DNA from: Candidatus Hydrogenedentota bacterium
GTDB taxonomy: Bacteria; Hydrogenedentota; Hydrogenedentia; Hydrogenedentales; GCA-2746185
NCBI GenBank assembly: GCA_030123645.1
Contig: JASJYE010000170.1
Span: forward strand, 1-5,937
Reading direction: 5' to 3'
DNA length: 5,937 nucleotides
In this document: positions 1 through 5,927 of the stretch, in pieces
Layout of the letters: the number at the start of each line of letters is the position of its first letter
Position numbering within the stretch: the stretch's first letter is position 1
Made by a program: the position numbers and the translations under genes
Notes under the pieces: model-generated
Told to the model about the DNA's origin: nothing
Seen by the model: only the letters and a program-made list of their open reading frames with translations
Database searches by the model: none

Positions 1-1084
1 TGGTCACCGAATTGCCCGTAATGTCGATTTCGCGGATGTACTTGAGCTCTCCTTCGCGCACCTGATGGACCACGTGCGTGGTCTTTTTCGCCTTGTCCAG
101 CGTCACCTGAGGCACCACCCGGGCGTTGATGTATCCGTTGTCCGTGTATCGATTCTGCATCGCGAGAGCGTCATTATTGATCTGGCTCTTGTTGTGTACG
201 TCACCGGAATCAACGTGCACGTGGATCCACAGCTCTTCGTCGGCGAAGGCAAAATTGCTCGCAATATCGATCGTCTCCACATGGTACTCAGGGCCCTCCT
301 CGATAAAGATGGAGATAGCGATCCGTTTCCCGTTCTTGTTGAATTCGAAGTCCGTCGAGTAAACTTCCGCCTCCAAGCGGCCTATGTCGGCATAGGCTTC
401 GATGACATTAAACAGGTCCGCCTCGAACTTCTCATCTTTGTAACGGCCGCCGAAGAACCAATAGGCGCGCCGCGTCTTGATGATGCGCTTGAGGCGTCTA
501 TCGGACAAAGCGTCATTGCCCTCAAAGTGTATTTTTCTGATTCGCGCTTTGCGTCCCTCATTAAGAATGTAGGTTACACGCATTCGCGAGGGCGAAATCT
601 TTTCAGCCACGATATCGACGGTGGCGTTCACAAAGCCCTTTTTTCTATACAGCTCCAGAACGGCGTCCCGCTCTTGGGCATAACCTTCTTTGTAGAAGCG
701 ATCGCCCTCCCGCCAACTTAAGACCCCCCGGATCTGACGGTCCTTTACCTTCTTGTTTCCGACGATACGCAGTTCCCTAACGAAGCGCTCCTCCTCGAAA
801 AAATACGTCAGGATATTGCGGTCCGTGCTGGTATCGAGGTCCACGCTGATGGTGGTGAAAAACCCGAGCTCGTATAGGCGGCGAATGTCGCGGGAAACGG
901 CGGGCCGAGAGAAGGCCTGGCCCGCCTGAACTTCCAACTGTGAGCGGATGAGCTGCTCGTTTATACCTTCGAGACCCCGAATCTCAACAGCGTCGAGCAA
1001 GATGGATTCGCGCGTCTGCGCCTCAACCCAAGACCCCCGTGCGAGCATGGCCACAAGAACCAAGCAAGCTGGATGAAATCTCAA
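1..1084 (-). CDS. bamA: BamA, outer-membrane protein assembly factor (N-terminal part, cut by window edge)
   Basis: BamA is the Omp85-family outer-membrane barrel that inserts other beta-barrel proteins; its periplasmic POTRA domains receive the unfolded clients. Only 361 codons are present and the frame stays open to base 1. After a signal peptide come four POTRA repeats, at about residues 28-98, 99-178, 179-264 and 266-345, each of beta-alpha-alpha-beta-beta pattern. POTRA signatures include VEIRGLEGI, LRIVGNKKVKD and IHFEGNDALSD. A fifth begins with YIREIDITGNSV and is cut off, so the usual five-POTRA architecture is expected and the barrel lies outside the window. I chose the TTG at 1084-1082 as start because only it gives a full signal peptide: basic MRFH, a hydrophobic ACLVLVAML core and a VEA-Q cleavage site. 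The later GTG (1054) and ATG (1048) remove the n-region and most of the hydrophobic core. The TTG overlaps the clpC stop, implying translational coupling. The family call is secure; the start is less so. Confidence 0.93.
   Translation of the reverse strand, partial: MRFHPACLVLVAMLARGSWVEAQTRESILLDAVEIRGLEGINEQLIRSQLEVQAGQAFSRPAVSRDIRRLYELGFFTTISVDLDTSTDRNILTYFFEEERFVRELRIVGNKKVKDRQIRGVLSWREGDRFYKEGYAQERDAVLELYRKKGFVNATVDIVAEKISPSRMRVTYILNEGRKARIRKIHFEGNDALSDRRLKRIIKTRRAYWFFGGRYKDEKFEADLFNVIEAYADIGRLEAEVYSTDFEFNKNGKRIAISIFIEEGPEYHVETIDIASNFAFADEELWIHVHVDSGDVHNKSQINNDALAMQNRYTDNGYINARVVPQVTLDKAKKTTHVVHQVREGELKYIREIDITGNSVT
1081..1084 (-). other. Overlapping stop/start TTGA joining clpC and bamA
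   Basis: The four bases read TTGA on the minus strand: TTG is the proposed bamA start and TGA the clpC stop. A modest GAAAG lies about 9 nt upstream of the TTG within the clpC coding end. The overlap leaves no room for a terminator or separate promoter between the two genes, so bamA translation probably depends on ribosomes that finish clpC. Confidence 0.6.
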
Positions 1085-3537
1085 GAAGTAATACTTTCGG
1101 CGACCGGCATCTCGGTATTGAAGATTAGTTCCCCGGAAACGTCAGAGACCTGCACCGCTATTTGTGTGCCGGCTTCGAAAGTCCCCATTAGCATTTGTTC
1201 TGAAAGCGGGTCCTCGATGTATTGTTGCACGGCCCGGCGCAGCGGACGCGCCCCGTACTCCTCATCGGTGCCCTTCTCCACAATATAGTCCTTGGCCTCG
1301 TCCGACAGGACGATGCCAAGGTCTTTTTCTTTCAACCGCTCGACAACATCTAGCAGGATCATGTCCACGATCTCGCGTAGCTGGTCGTTCGTCAGACGAT
1401 GGAAAACAAGGATCTCATCGATGCGATTGATAAATTCGGGGTTGAAGACCTTCTTCGCCTCATCCATAACCCGCTGCTTCATGGATTCGTAGAGGTCCGC
1501 TTGAGAGTTCTTTTGGAAGCCCAAACTGACATTCTTGGAAATCTTCCGCGAGCCGACGTTACTCGTCATCACGATGACCGTGTTCCGGAAATCTACCTTC
1601 CGGCCCGTCGCGTCGGTCATCTGCCCCTCGTCAAGGATTTGAAGGAGCGTATTAAAAATGTCGGGATGCGCCTTTTCGATTTCATCAAACAGGATCACCG
1701 AATACGGGCGCCGGCGCACTTGCTCCGTTAACTGTCCGCCTTCCTGATAGCCAACGTAGCCCGGAGGCGCGCCCGCAAGGCGCGACACCGAAAATTTCTC
1801 CATATACTCAGACATGTCGATCGAGATGAGCGCTTCTTCGCTCCCGAACAGGAACATGGCCAAGGTCTTCGCGAGGAAGGTCTTGCCCACGCCCGTTGGA
1901 CCAAGCAGCAGGAACGATCCCACCGGCCGCTTCTTGCTCTTCAGGCCCGCGCGCGAACGCTGAATCGCACGAGTAATCGCGTCGATAGCCTCGTCTTGCC
2001 CTACAATGTAGTTGTGAAGCTCTTCGCGCATCCGAAGCAGCCTCGCCGACTCTTTCTCTTCGAGCTTGGTAAGCGGGACGCCGGTCCACCTTGAAACAAT
2101 GTGCGCGATATCTTCCTCGTTGACGATCGTTTCAGTCGAATCGCGTTTGCGCTCCCAATCGCGCTTCGCCTCGTCCAGTTTCGCAATCAGTGTGCGTTCC
2201 TGGTCACGCAGGCTGGCAGCCTTCTCGTACTCCTGGCTGCGAATGGCCGACTCTTTTTCCTGCGTCAGCCCTTCAATTTCGTGCTCAATTTTCTTCAACT
2301 CGTTCGGACGCGTGGTGATTTGAAGCCTCGCGCGGCTGCCCGCCTCGTCGATGACGTCCACGGCCTTGTCAGGAAGATACCGGTCCATAATGTACTGATG
2401 CGAGAGCTTTGCGGCCGCTTCAACCGCTTCATCAGAGAACTTCACGCGATGATGCACTTCGTACTTATCGCGCAGGCCCTTAATGATTTCGATGGTTTCT
2501 TCGACGGTGGGCGCTTCAACGATGATGGTCTGGAAGCGCCGCGCTAGGGCCGCGTCCTTCTCGATGTGCTTTCTGTATTCGTCCATAGTGGTCGCGCCGA
2601 TGCACTGTAATTCGCCGCGTGCGAGCGAAGGTTTGAGCATGTTCGCGGCGTCCACGGCGCCCTCCGCGGCGCCCGCGCCCACGATGGTGTGCAACTCGTC
2701 GATAAACAGGATGATGTTGTCGGCGCGCCGGATTTCCTTCATCACGGACTTCAGGCGCTCCTCGAACTGGCCGCGGTATTTGGTACCCGCGACGACGCCC
2801 GCGAGGTCGAGCGTGAGCACACGCTGGTTCAGCAGGAGATCGGGCACGTCTCCGCTCTCAATGCATTGCGCGAGACCTTCTACAATCGCCGTTTTGCCGA
2901 CCCCGGCCTCACCGATCAACACGGGATTGTTCTTGGTGCGCCGGCTAAGAATCTGAATGACGCGTTCGATCTCGTCCTCGCGCCCGATCACCGGGTCGAG
3001 TTTCCCCTCGCGCGCAAGCTGGGTCAGGTCGCGGCCGAAGGTGTCCAATGCGGGCGTTTGCGACTTCTTGCCGGAAGTGGCCGGCTGACCGCTCCGGCTT
3101 TGGTCGCCAAGTAGGCGAATAATCTCGGCCTGTACACGGCCGAGGTCGATTTTCATATCCTGCAGAACTTTGGCCGCGATGCCCTCGCCCTCTTTGATGA
3201 GTCCGAGCAGAATATGCTCGGTGCCGATGTAACTATGATTGAACCGCCGCGCTTCCTCAACGGCAAGTTCAAGGACTTTTTTCGCCCGAGGCGTAAACGC
3301 AATTTCGTCGCCGGAAACGGTTGAGGTGCCGCGCTGACACTGCTGTTCGATCTCGAGTGCGAGCGCCTCGATGTCCACGCCGAGGTTCTCGAGGGCGCGC
3401 GCGGCGATGCCCTCAGGCTCCCGGCACAGCCCAAGCAGAATATGCTCTGTGCGGACGTACTCGCTGTTTAAGCGCGTCGCCTCTTCGCGTGCCGCGCTGA
3501 CGACATGCTTTGCACGTTCGGTAAATCGTTCCCACAT
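1081..3537 (-). CDS. clpC: ClpC, AAA+ unfoldase of the ClpCP protease
   Basis: ClpC is a hexameric ATP-driven unfoldase that threads substrates into the ClpP peptidase in the cytoplasm. The 818-residue length is normal for the family. Domains in order are: a double Clp-N repeat (about 1-145, with TEHILLGL at 30-37 and 106-113), AAA+ D1 with Walker A GEAGVGKT (209-216) and Walker B IILFIDE (275-281), a middle coiled-coil with a UVR-like segment (about 411-465), and AAA+ D2 with Walker A GPTGVGKT (546-553) and Walker B VILFDE (614-619). The LGF tripeptide at 672-674 sits where ClpC proteins carry the ClpP-docking loop, so a ClpP partner is expected. It is ClpC rather than ClpB because the middle domain is short, and rather than ClpA because that domain is present. 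E31 and E107 align with the Bacillus N-domain glutamates that bind phosphoarginine. An A/G-rich Shine-Dalgarno lies 11 nt upstream of the ATG. The gene lies 27 nt after mcsB and its TGA overlaps the bamA start. No defects were seen. Confidence 0.98.
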   Translation of the reverse strand: MWERFTERAKHVVSAAREEATRLNSEYVRTEHILLGLCREPEGIAARALENLGVDIEALALEIEQQCQRGTSTVSGDEIAFTPRAKKVLELAVEEARRFNHSYIGTEHILLGLIKEGEGIAAKVLQDMKIDLGRVQAEIIRLLGDQSRSGQPATSGKKSQTPALDTFGRDLTQLAREGKLDPVIGREDEIERVIQILSRRTKNNPVLIGEAGVGKTAIVEGLAQCIESGDVPDLLLNQRVLTLDLAGVVAGTKYRGQFEERLKSVMKEIRRADNIILFIDELHTIVGAGAAEGAVDAANMLKPSLARGELQCIGATTMDEYRKHIEKDAALARRFQTIIVEAPTVEETIEIIKGLRDKYEVHHRVKFSDEAVEAAAKLSHQYIMDRYLPDKAVDVIDEAGSRARLQITTRPNELKKIEHEIEGLTQEKESAIRSQEYEKAASLRDQERTLIAKLDEAKRDWERKRDSTETIVNEEDIAHIVSRWTGVPLTKLEEKESARLLRMREELHNYIVGQDEAIDAITRAIQRSRAGLKSKKRPVGSFLLLGPTGVGKTFLAKTLAMFLFGSEEALISIDMSEYMEKFSVSRLAGAPPGYVGYQEGGQLTEQVRRRPYSVILFDEIEKAHPDIFNTLLQILDEGQMTDATGRKVDFRNTVIVMTSNVGSRKISKNVSLGFQKNSQADLYESMKQRVMDEAKKVFNPEFINRIDEILVFHRLTNDQLREIVDMILLDVVERLKEKDLGIVLSDEAKDYIVEKGTDEEYGARPLRRAVQQYIEDPLSEQMLMGTFEAGTQIAVQVSDVSGELIFNTEMPVAESITS

Positions 3538-3548
3538 ATCAGCATGTT

Positions 3549-3555
3549 TCCTTCT
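3549..3555 (-). promoter_or_regulatory. Ribosome binding site of clpC
   Basis: AGAAGGA on the minus strand, in the 27-nt gap between mcsB and clpC, ends 11 nt before the clpC ATG (3537). An out-of-frame ATG at 3545-3543 lies between them, only 3 nt after the site, probably too close to be used. Confidence 0.5.
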
Positions 3556-3564
3556 ATGCTCAAC

Positions 3565-4641
3565 CTAAGCGAAACGGGACCGAAACAGGTCGGCCCGCTC
3601 AGCGCTCAACGTCAATTCATCGCAGTCGTGCCCGCATTTCATCTCGATATGCGCGTTCTGTGATCCCATGAGTACATCGTTAATCTGATGCAGAGAAAAC
3701 TGATCCAACAACCCGCTGCTCACCCCCAAGCGCAGGGATGACAATACCGAATTGGCCTCATGAAATGCAAGAAGACGGGCGCCTCGCGCAAGGCCCAAGG
3801 CCCGCCCGACGCGGTCTTCAAGCTGCAATGGCGCGTCGGAAACGATCTGCTCCCGGGACTCCCGTTCGCTCTTGATCAGATCCAGGGCGAGGTGCTTGAG
3901 ATGAAACAGGGTCTCCTCCTCAGAGCGACCCAGTGTACTGCTGTTTGTAAGCTTGTGTAAGTCGCCCAGCGCGGAACCGTTCGGAGGGCGCGCGTCGATG
4001 GGCATGATCGCTTTCGGCACAACGATACTCTCCAGAGTGTGCCGTTTCTCGCGGGCCATATTTACGGCATTTGAAACCCGGTTCGTCAGATGAGATCCCG
4101 GCAAGTGCAGGACAACGCTCGCAAGAAGCCCCGTTCCCACTTGTCCGATCTCTGCCGTCAAATACCCAAGCCGCTCGCTGAACGCATAATCCAACACGCC
4201 GGCCAATGTATCGTCGATGAGGCTCATGCGAGACCATATTTCATGAATCTGAAGGCCGGAGGCGAGCCCGTTGAAGGTAAGATGATTTTCGTCGTTTATG
4301 TTGATGCTGAAAGATTGATCGTCTGCGATGTACACACCGCGCGCCCCCTCTGCATCCAAAAGCTGGGGCCGCACCAAACGCCGTTCAACCAGAAATCGTC
4401 GTTCCCGCTCATCTAGATCGGCAAACGACCAGTACTGACCCGTAGCCAACAAATTCAAGCTATCGAGTACGCCGAGGACACGCTCCTCGATCGTCTGTCG
4501 TTCGTCGTCCGTACACTGGCTCGGAAACGGAAAGTCCGCGAGATTCCGAAATAGTTGACAGAGCGAGTAAACCGCGACGTCTGCCTCAGGGCCCTCTCCG
4601 GAGAGCCATTGCGCCTCTCTTTGCAGGAGTGTTTCAAGCAT
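3565..4641 (-). CDS. mcsB: McsB-family protein (ATP:guanido phosphotransferase fold), probable pseudokinase
   Basis: Active McsB phosphorylates arginines in proteins to mark them for ClpCP. This 358-residue protein has the normal length (Bacillus McsB is about 363) and aligns end to end by eye with my recollection of that protein: GPEADV (17-22), LDYAFSERLGYLT (150-162), VGTG (168-171), ASVVLHLP (174-181), TLGRSEE (236-242), LEDRVGRA (274-281). The catalytic residues, however, are changed. The SSRIR arginine pair is YSLCQ (25-29, R to L27 and Q29). NEEDHIR is NDENHLT (116-122), keeping E118 but with R to T122. The SCPTNVGTGLR segment has C to E164, N to Q167 and R to L173. The RGIYGEGSE loop (about 213-224) has no arginine or glutamate at the expected places. 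All five ATP-phosphate arginines are therefore lost. The C-terminal RDxxRA motif reads LSAERA (345-350). The frame is intact, so a structural or adaptor role beside McsA and ClpC is inferred. Family is secure; loss of activity is likely but untested. Confidence 0.93.
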   Translation of the reverse strand: MLETLLQREAQWLSGEGPEADVAVYSLCQLFRNLADFPFPSQCTDDERQTIEERVLGVLDSLNLLATGQYWSFADLDERERRFLVERRLVRPQLLDAEGARGVYIADDQSFSININDENHLTFNGLASGLQIHEIWSRMSLIDDTLAGVLDYAFSERLGYLTAEIGQVGTGLLASVVLHLPGSHLTNRVSNAVNMAREKRHTLESIVVPKAIMPIDARPPNGSALGDLHKLTNSSTLGRSEEETLFHLKHLALDLIKSERESREQIVSDAPLQLEDRVGRALGLARGARLLAFHEANSVLSSLRLGVSSGLLDQFSLHQINDVLMGSQNAHIEMKCGHDCDELTLSAERADLFRSRFA

Positions 4642-4644
4642 AAG

Positions 4645-5163
4645 TTAATCCGCCCCTGCTTCGGATGCCCCAAGACCAATCTCAAGCGCCCGTATCTCGT
4701 CTCGTAAAATGGCGGCTTCCTCATAGTTCTCCATGCTCAGCGCGGTCTTGAGCAGCGCACGCTTGGACTGGAGCTCTGAGCGCACCCGTACACGCGCGTC
4801 GTCGAGTCGTGAGATCTTCCCGCGATGCGTCAGCGCGATGTGAATGCCCTCCAGAAGCCCCTCGATCTCCGCCGGGAAGGTTTCATAGCACACACTGCAG
4901 CCTACCTTACCTGTTTCCATGATCTGCGGCAAGCTGGTCGAACAGGCAGTGCAGCTACGACCTTCAGCATCGGCCTCCGCAACTGTGGCCTCCTTCTTCT
5001 TGCGTGCGAACGGGGACGGCGTCGAGAATTCGAAGCCCGTACTCACAGATTCTTCCCGCGCCGCGAGGCAATCCTGGCAAAGATGGAGGTCTGAGACCTT
5101 CCCGTCGACGACCTCGGCATAGCGAACAGAAGCGAGGTTCTTATGGCAATTTTGACAGAGCAT
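4645..5163 (-). CDS. mcsA: McsA, zinc-finger and UVR-domain partner of McsB/ClpC
   Basis: In Firmicutes McsA binds and activates McsB and helps regulate ClpC. The 172-residue protein has the family's usual size and layout. Four CxxC motifs are seen, C3/C6, C29/C32, C71/C74 and C89/C92, enough for two zinc-binding modules. Between them is a variable linker (about 33-70, with a KKK patch). The C-terminal part (about 128-165) is a UVR helix-turn-helix, with the signature MENYEEAAILRDEIRALE, like the UVR motif of UvrB/UvrC and the middle domain of ClpC. Start ATG at 5163 is supported by CxxC motif 1 beginning at residue 3 and by a GGGAAG Shine-Dalgarno ending 4 nt upstream. The stop is TAA, followed by one in-frame codon and then the mcsB ATG. 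It is the first gene of the inferred operon. All zinc ligands are intact, in contrast to the eroded active site of the neighbouring McsB homologue. Confidence 0.95.
   Translation of the reverse strand: MLCQNCHKNLASVRYAEVVDGKVSDLHLCQDCLAAREESVSTGFEFSTPSPFARKKKEATVAEADAEGRSCTACSTSLPQIMETGKVGCSVCYETFPAEIEGLLEGIHIALTHRGKISRLDDARVRVRSELQSKRALLKTALSMENYEEAAILRDEIRALEIGLGASEAGAD
4649..4657 (-). promoter_or_regulatory. Ribosome binding site of mcsB inside the end of mcsA
   Basis: The minus-strand stretch AGGGGCGGA lies 7 nt upstream of the mcsB ATG (4641), inside the last codons and just before the stop of mcsA. A ribosome finishing mcsA would cover it, so translation of the two genes is probably coupled. 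Confidence 0.5.
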
Positions 5164-5167
5164 GAGT

Positions 5168-5173
5168 CTTCCC
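5168..5173 (-). promoter_or_regulatory. Ribosome binding site of mcsA
   Basis: GGGAAG on the minus strand ends 4 nt before the ATG at 5163. It is a moderate match to the anti-Shine-Dalgarno and supports this start codon. Confidence 0.5.
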
Positions 5174-5198
5174 GCGAAAACGGCCTTTTGAGAGCCTT

Positions 5199-5207
5199 AG
5201 TATAGCA
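5199..5207 (-). promoter_or_regulatory. Candidate extended -10 promoter for mcsA
   Basis: On the minus strand the sequence TGCTATACT is an extended -10 element: TGn followed by TATACT, five of six matches to TATAAT. The best -35 at 17-nt spacing (TGGATT) is weak, which is usual for extended -10 promoters. Transcription would start near 5191-5193, giving a leader of roughly 30 nt before the mcsA ATG with a Shine-Dalgarno in it. This is the best-placed promoter for the mcsA-mcsB-clpC-bamA block. The call is from consensus matching only. Confidence 0.5.
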
Positions 5208-5277
5208 TTTATAGGAGATTCAATCCATTGCGGACAGTCGCTCCCGGTAATCACTTTACAAAAGTCGATGTATTCTA

Positions 5278-5306
5278 GTTATACGCAGCATGTCTGAAAA
5301 CGTGAA
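5278..5306 (-). promoter_or_regulatory. Candidate distal sigma70-like promoter upstream of mcsA
   Basis: On the minus strand TTCACG (four of six to TTGACA) is separated by exactly 17 nt from TATAAC (five of six to TATAAT). This lies in the most AT-rich part of the spacer. Transcription would start near 5271, giving an mcsA leader of about 108 nt. It may act with or instead of the proximal element at 5199-5207. Consensus matching alone cannot distinguish them. Confidence 0.35.
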
Positions 5307-5311
5307 TTTGT

Positions 5312-5463
5312 GCGACATCGCCGATTCCTGAATACGGAGGGCACAACAGAGCGAATTCTCAGCTGGCAACTGGAAAACCAGGGGCAGGTATGGGCAAGCA
5401 TGCCGCGAAACCCGCCTGCCGGCAGTATCGATGTCGCCCCGGAGGGTATACATGCCCCGGGGC
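5312..5463. other. Cluster of inverted repeats, possible structured RNA or leader
   Basis: A perfect 9-bp long-range stem pairs 5312-5320 with 5429-5437. Inside it are a hairpin at 5321-5337 (3+3 bp, one bulge, 4-nt loop), a CTGG-AAAA-CCAG hairpin at 5370-5381, and a stem of six pairs plus a G-U (5383-5389 with 5414-5420) continued by three further pairs (5392-5394 with 5411-5413). Just outside is GCCCCGG at 5436-5442 against CCGGGGC at 5457-5463, sharing two bases with the long-range stem. The pieces fit one multi-branched fold on either strand. No known RNA family was recognised, and GC-rich spacer can produce such pairings by chance. Confidence 0.25.
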
Positions 5464-5523
5464 CATAAGCCCGTCCAAAGGCGTGGTTCCTTACCGAAAC
5501 ACCTCCAGTCATCTATTCACGAA

Positions 5524-5560
5524 AGCCTCTTCGCCGTGTCGCTGCATTCTCAAAGAGGCT
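5524..5560 (-). terminator. Weak terminator-like hairpin downstream of the membrane-protein gene
   Basis: AGCCTCTT (5524-5531) pairs perfectly with AAGAGGCT (5553-5560) around a 21-nt loop, about 75 nt past the TAG of the membrane-protein gene. On the minus strand it is followed by only three Ts (TTTCG), and the loop is long, so it is at best a poor intrinsic terminator. It could mark the transcript end and separate that gene from the mcsA block. Confidence 0.25.
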
Positions 5561-5633
5561 CCTCACAAGAAAAGGAGAACGAGCCATAGGACCTCGCGAC
5601 GCCAAGCCGGATTTGATGTTCAGCGCGCAAGAA

Positions 5634-5927
5634 CTATTGTGCTTCAAGGTAGCTCTCGAGCACGCTGGCGAGCCATCGCGCTTCGTTCTTGTCGCGAATG
5701 CCGGTAGCGATGTCGCGCGTCTTTCTTCCCCCCAGGTGCAATTTCACCCGGTAACACGCGCGGTCGCCGGACTGCGTTGCGATATCAATGTCCACTTTTT
5801 CGATGTCCGCCTTCGCAAGGGAGCGGAAGCCCTTCACAAACATGAACACTCCGAAGCCCGCAAACGGCAAGAGAAAGAGGACCGTGCAGCCTCTATTGGC
5901 CAGAACCGGTATCGAAACGCGTCCCAT
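5634..5927 (-). CDS. Small single-pass membrane protein of unknown function (start uncertain, possibly partial)
   Basis: A frame of 97 residues from the ATG at 5927 to a TAG; it remains open through the last 10 bases of the window, so it may be the C-terminal end of a longer protein. One strong hydrophobic segment lies at about residues 13-32 (TVLFLLPFAGFGVFMF), followed by a basic KGFR and a soluble C-terminal region with alternating beta-like strands (VDIDIA, YRVKLHLGG). It ends in a likely amphipathic helix after the sequence IATGIRDKNEARWLASVLESYL. I have seen a similar I-x-DK-x-EA-x-WLA ending on DUF3592-type membrane proteins, but this is a loose memory-based resemblance and not an assignment. 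Before the ATG there is only a weak AGG 5-7 nt upstream. It is on the same strand as mcsA but 470 nt away, and probably in a separate transcript. Function is not known. Confidence 0.6.
   Translation of the reverse strand: MGRVSIPVLANRGCTVLFLLPFAGFGVFMFVKGFRSLAKADIEKVDIDIATQSGDRACYRVKLHLGGRKTRDIATGIRDKNEARWLASVLESYLEAQ

Larger units (their letters stand above)
5164..5633. other. Non-coding stretch between mcsA and the membrane-protein gene
   Basis: In these 470 bases no frame on either strand gives a convincing protein; the longer frames are Arg/Cys/Pro-rich, lack recognisable motifs, and one overlaps the membrane-protein gene in antisense. The mcsA-proximal part (about 5200-5310) is AT-richer and carries two promoter-like signals. 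The middle (5312-5463) is GC-rich and full of inverted repeats. The distal part holds one 8-bp inverted repeat after the membrane-protein gene. No tRNA, CtsR operator, CIRCE element or riboswitch class known to me was recognised. Confidence 0.75.

Noticed and set aside
65..721. Long plus-strand frame of 218 codons
   Set aside because: It lies wholly antisense to bamA, whose minus-strand translation shows clear POTRA repeats; the plus-strand product has no recognisable domain.
2101..2956. Several plus-strand frames of 140-160 codons
   Set aside because: They are antisense to the AAA+ D1 and middle domains of clpC and reflect codon bias of that gene.
3543..3545. ATG upstream of clpC as alternative start
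   Set aside because: It is out of frame with clpC and only 3 nt from the Shine-Dalgarno; the ATG at 3537 gives the expected RFTERA N-terminus of ClpC.
3535..5163. mcsA, mcsB and clpC all lie in the same reading frame, so stop read-through would fuse them
   Set aside because: With three frames available this has about a one in nine chance; each gene has its own ribosome binding site and normal family boundaries, so no fusion is implied.
5416..5425. CTGCCGGCAG perfect 10-bp palindrome as an operator
   Set aside because: It is short and GC-rich, not near a promoter candidate, and part of it is better used in the longer stem 5383-5420.
5390..5707. Plus-strand frame of 105 codons across the spacer
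   Set aside because: The product is rich in Arg, Ser, Cys and Pro with no motif, runs antisense into the membrane-protein gene, and has no good ribosome binding site.
5429..5716. Repeated CGATGTCGC words in the spacer and the membrane-protein gene
   Set aside because: Nine-base repeats within a few hundred bases are expected by chance; only the 5312/5429 pair was kept, and only as part of the possible RNA fold.
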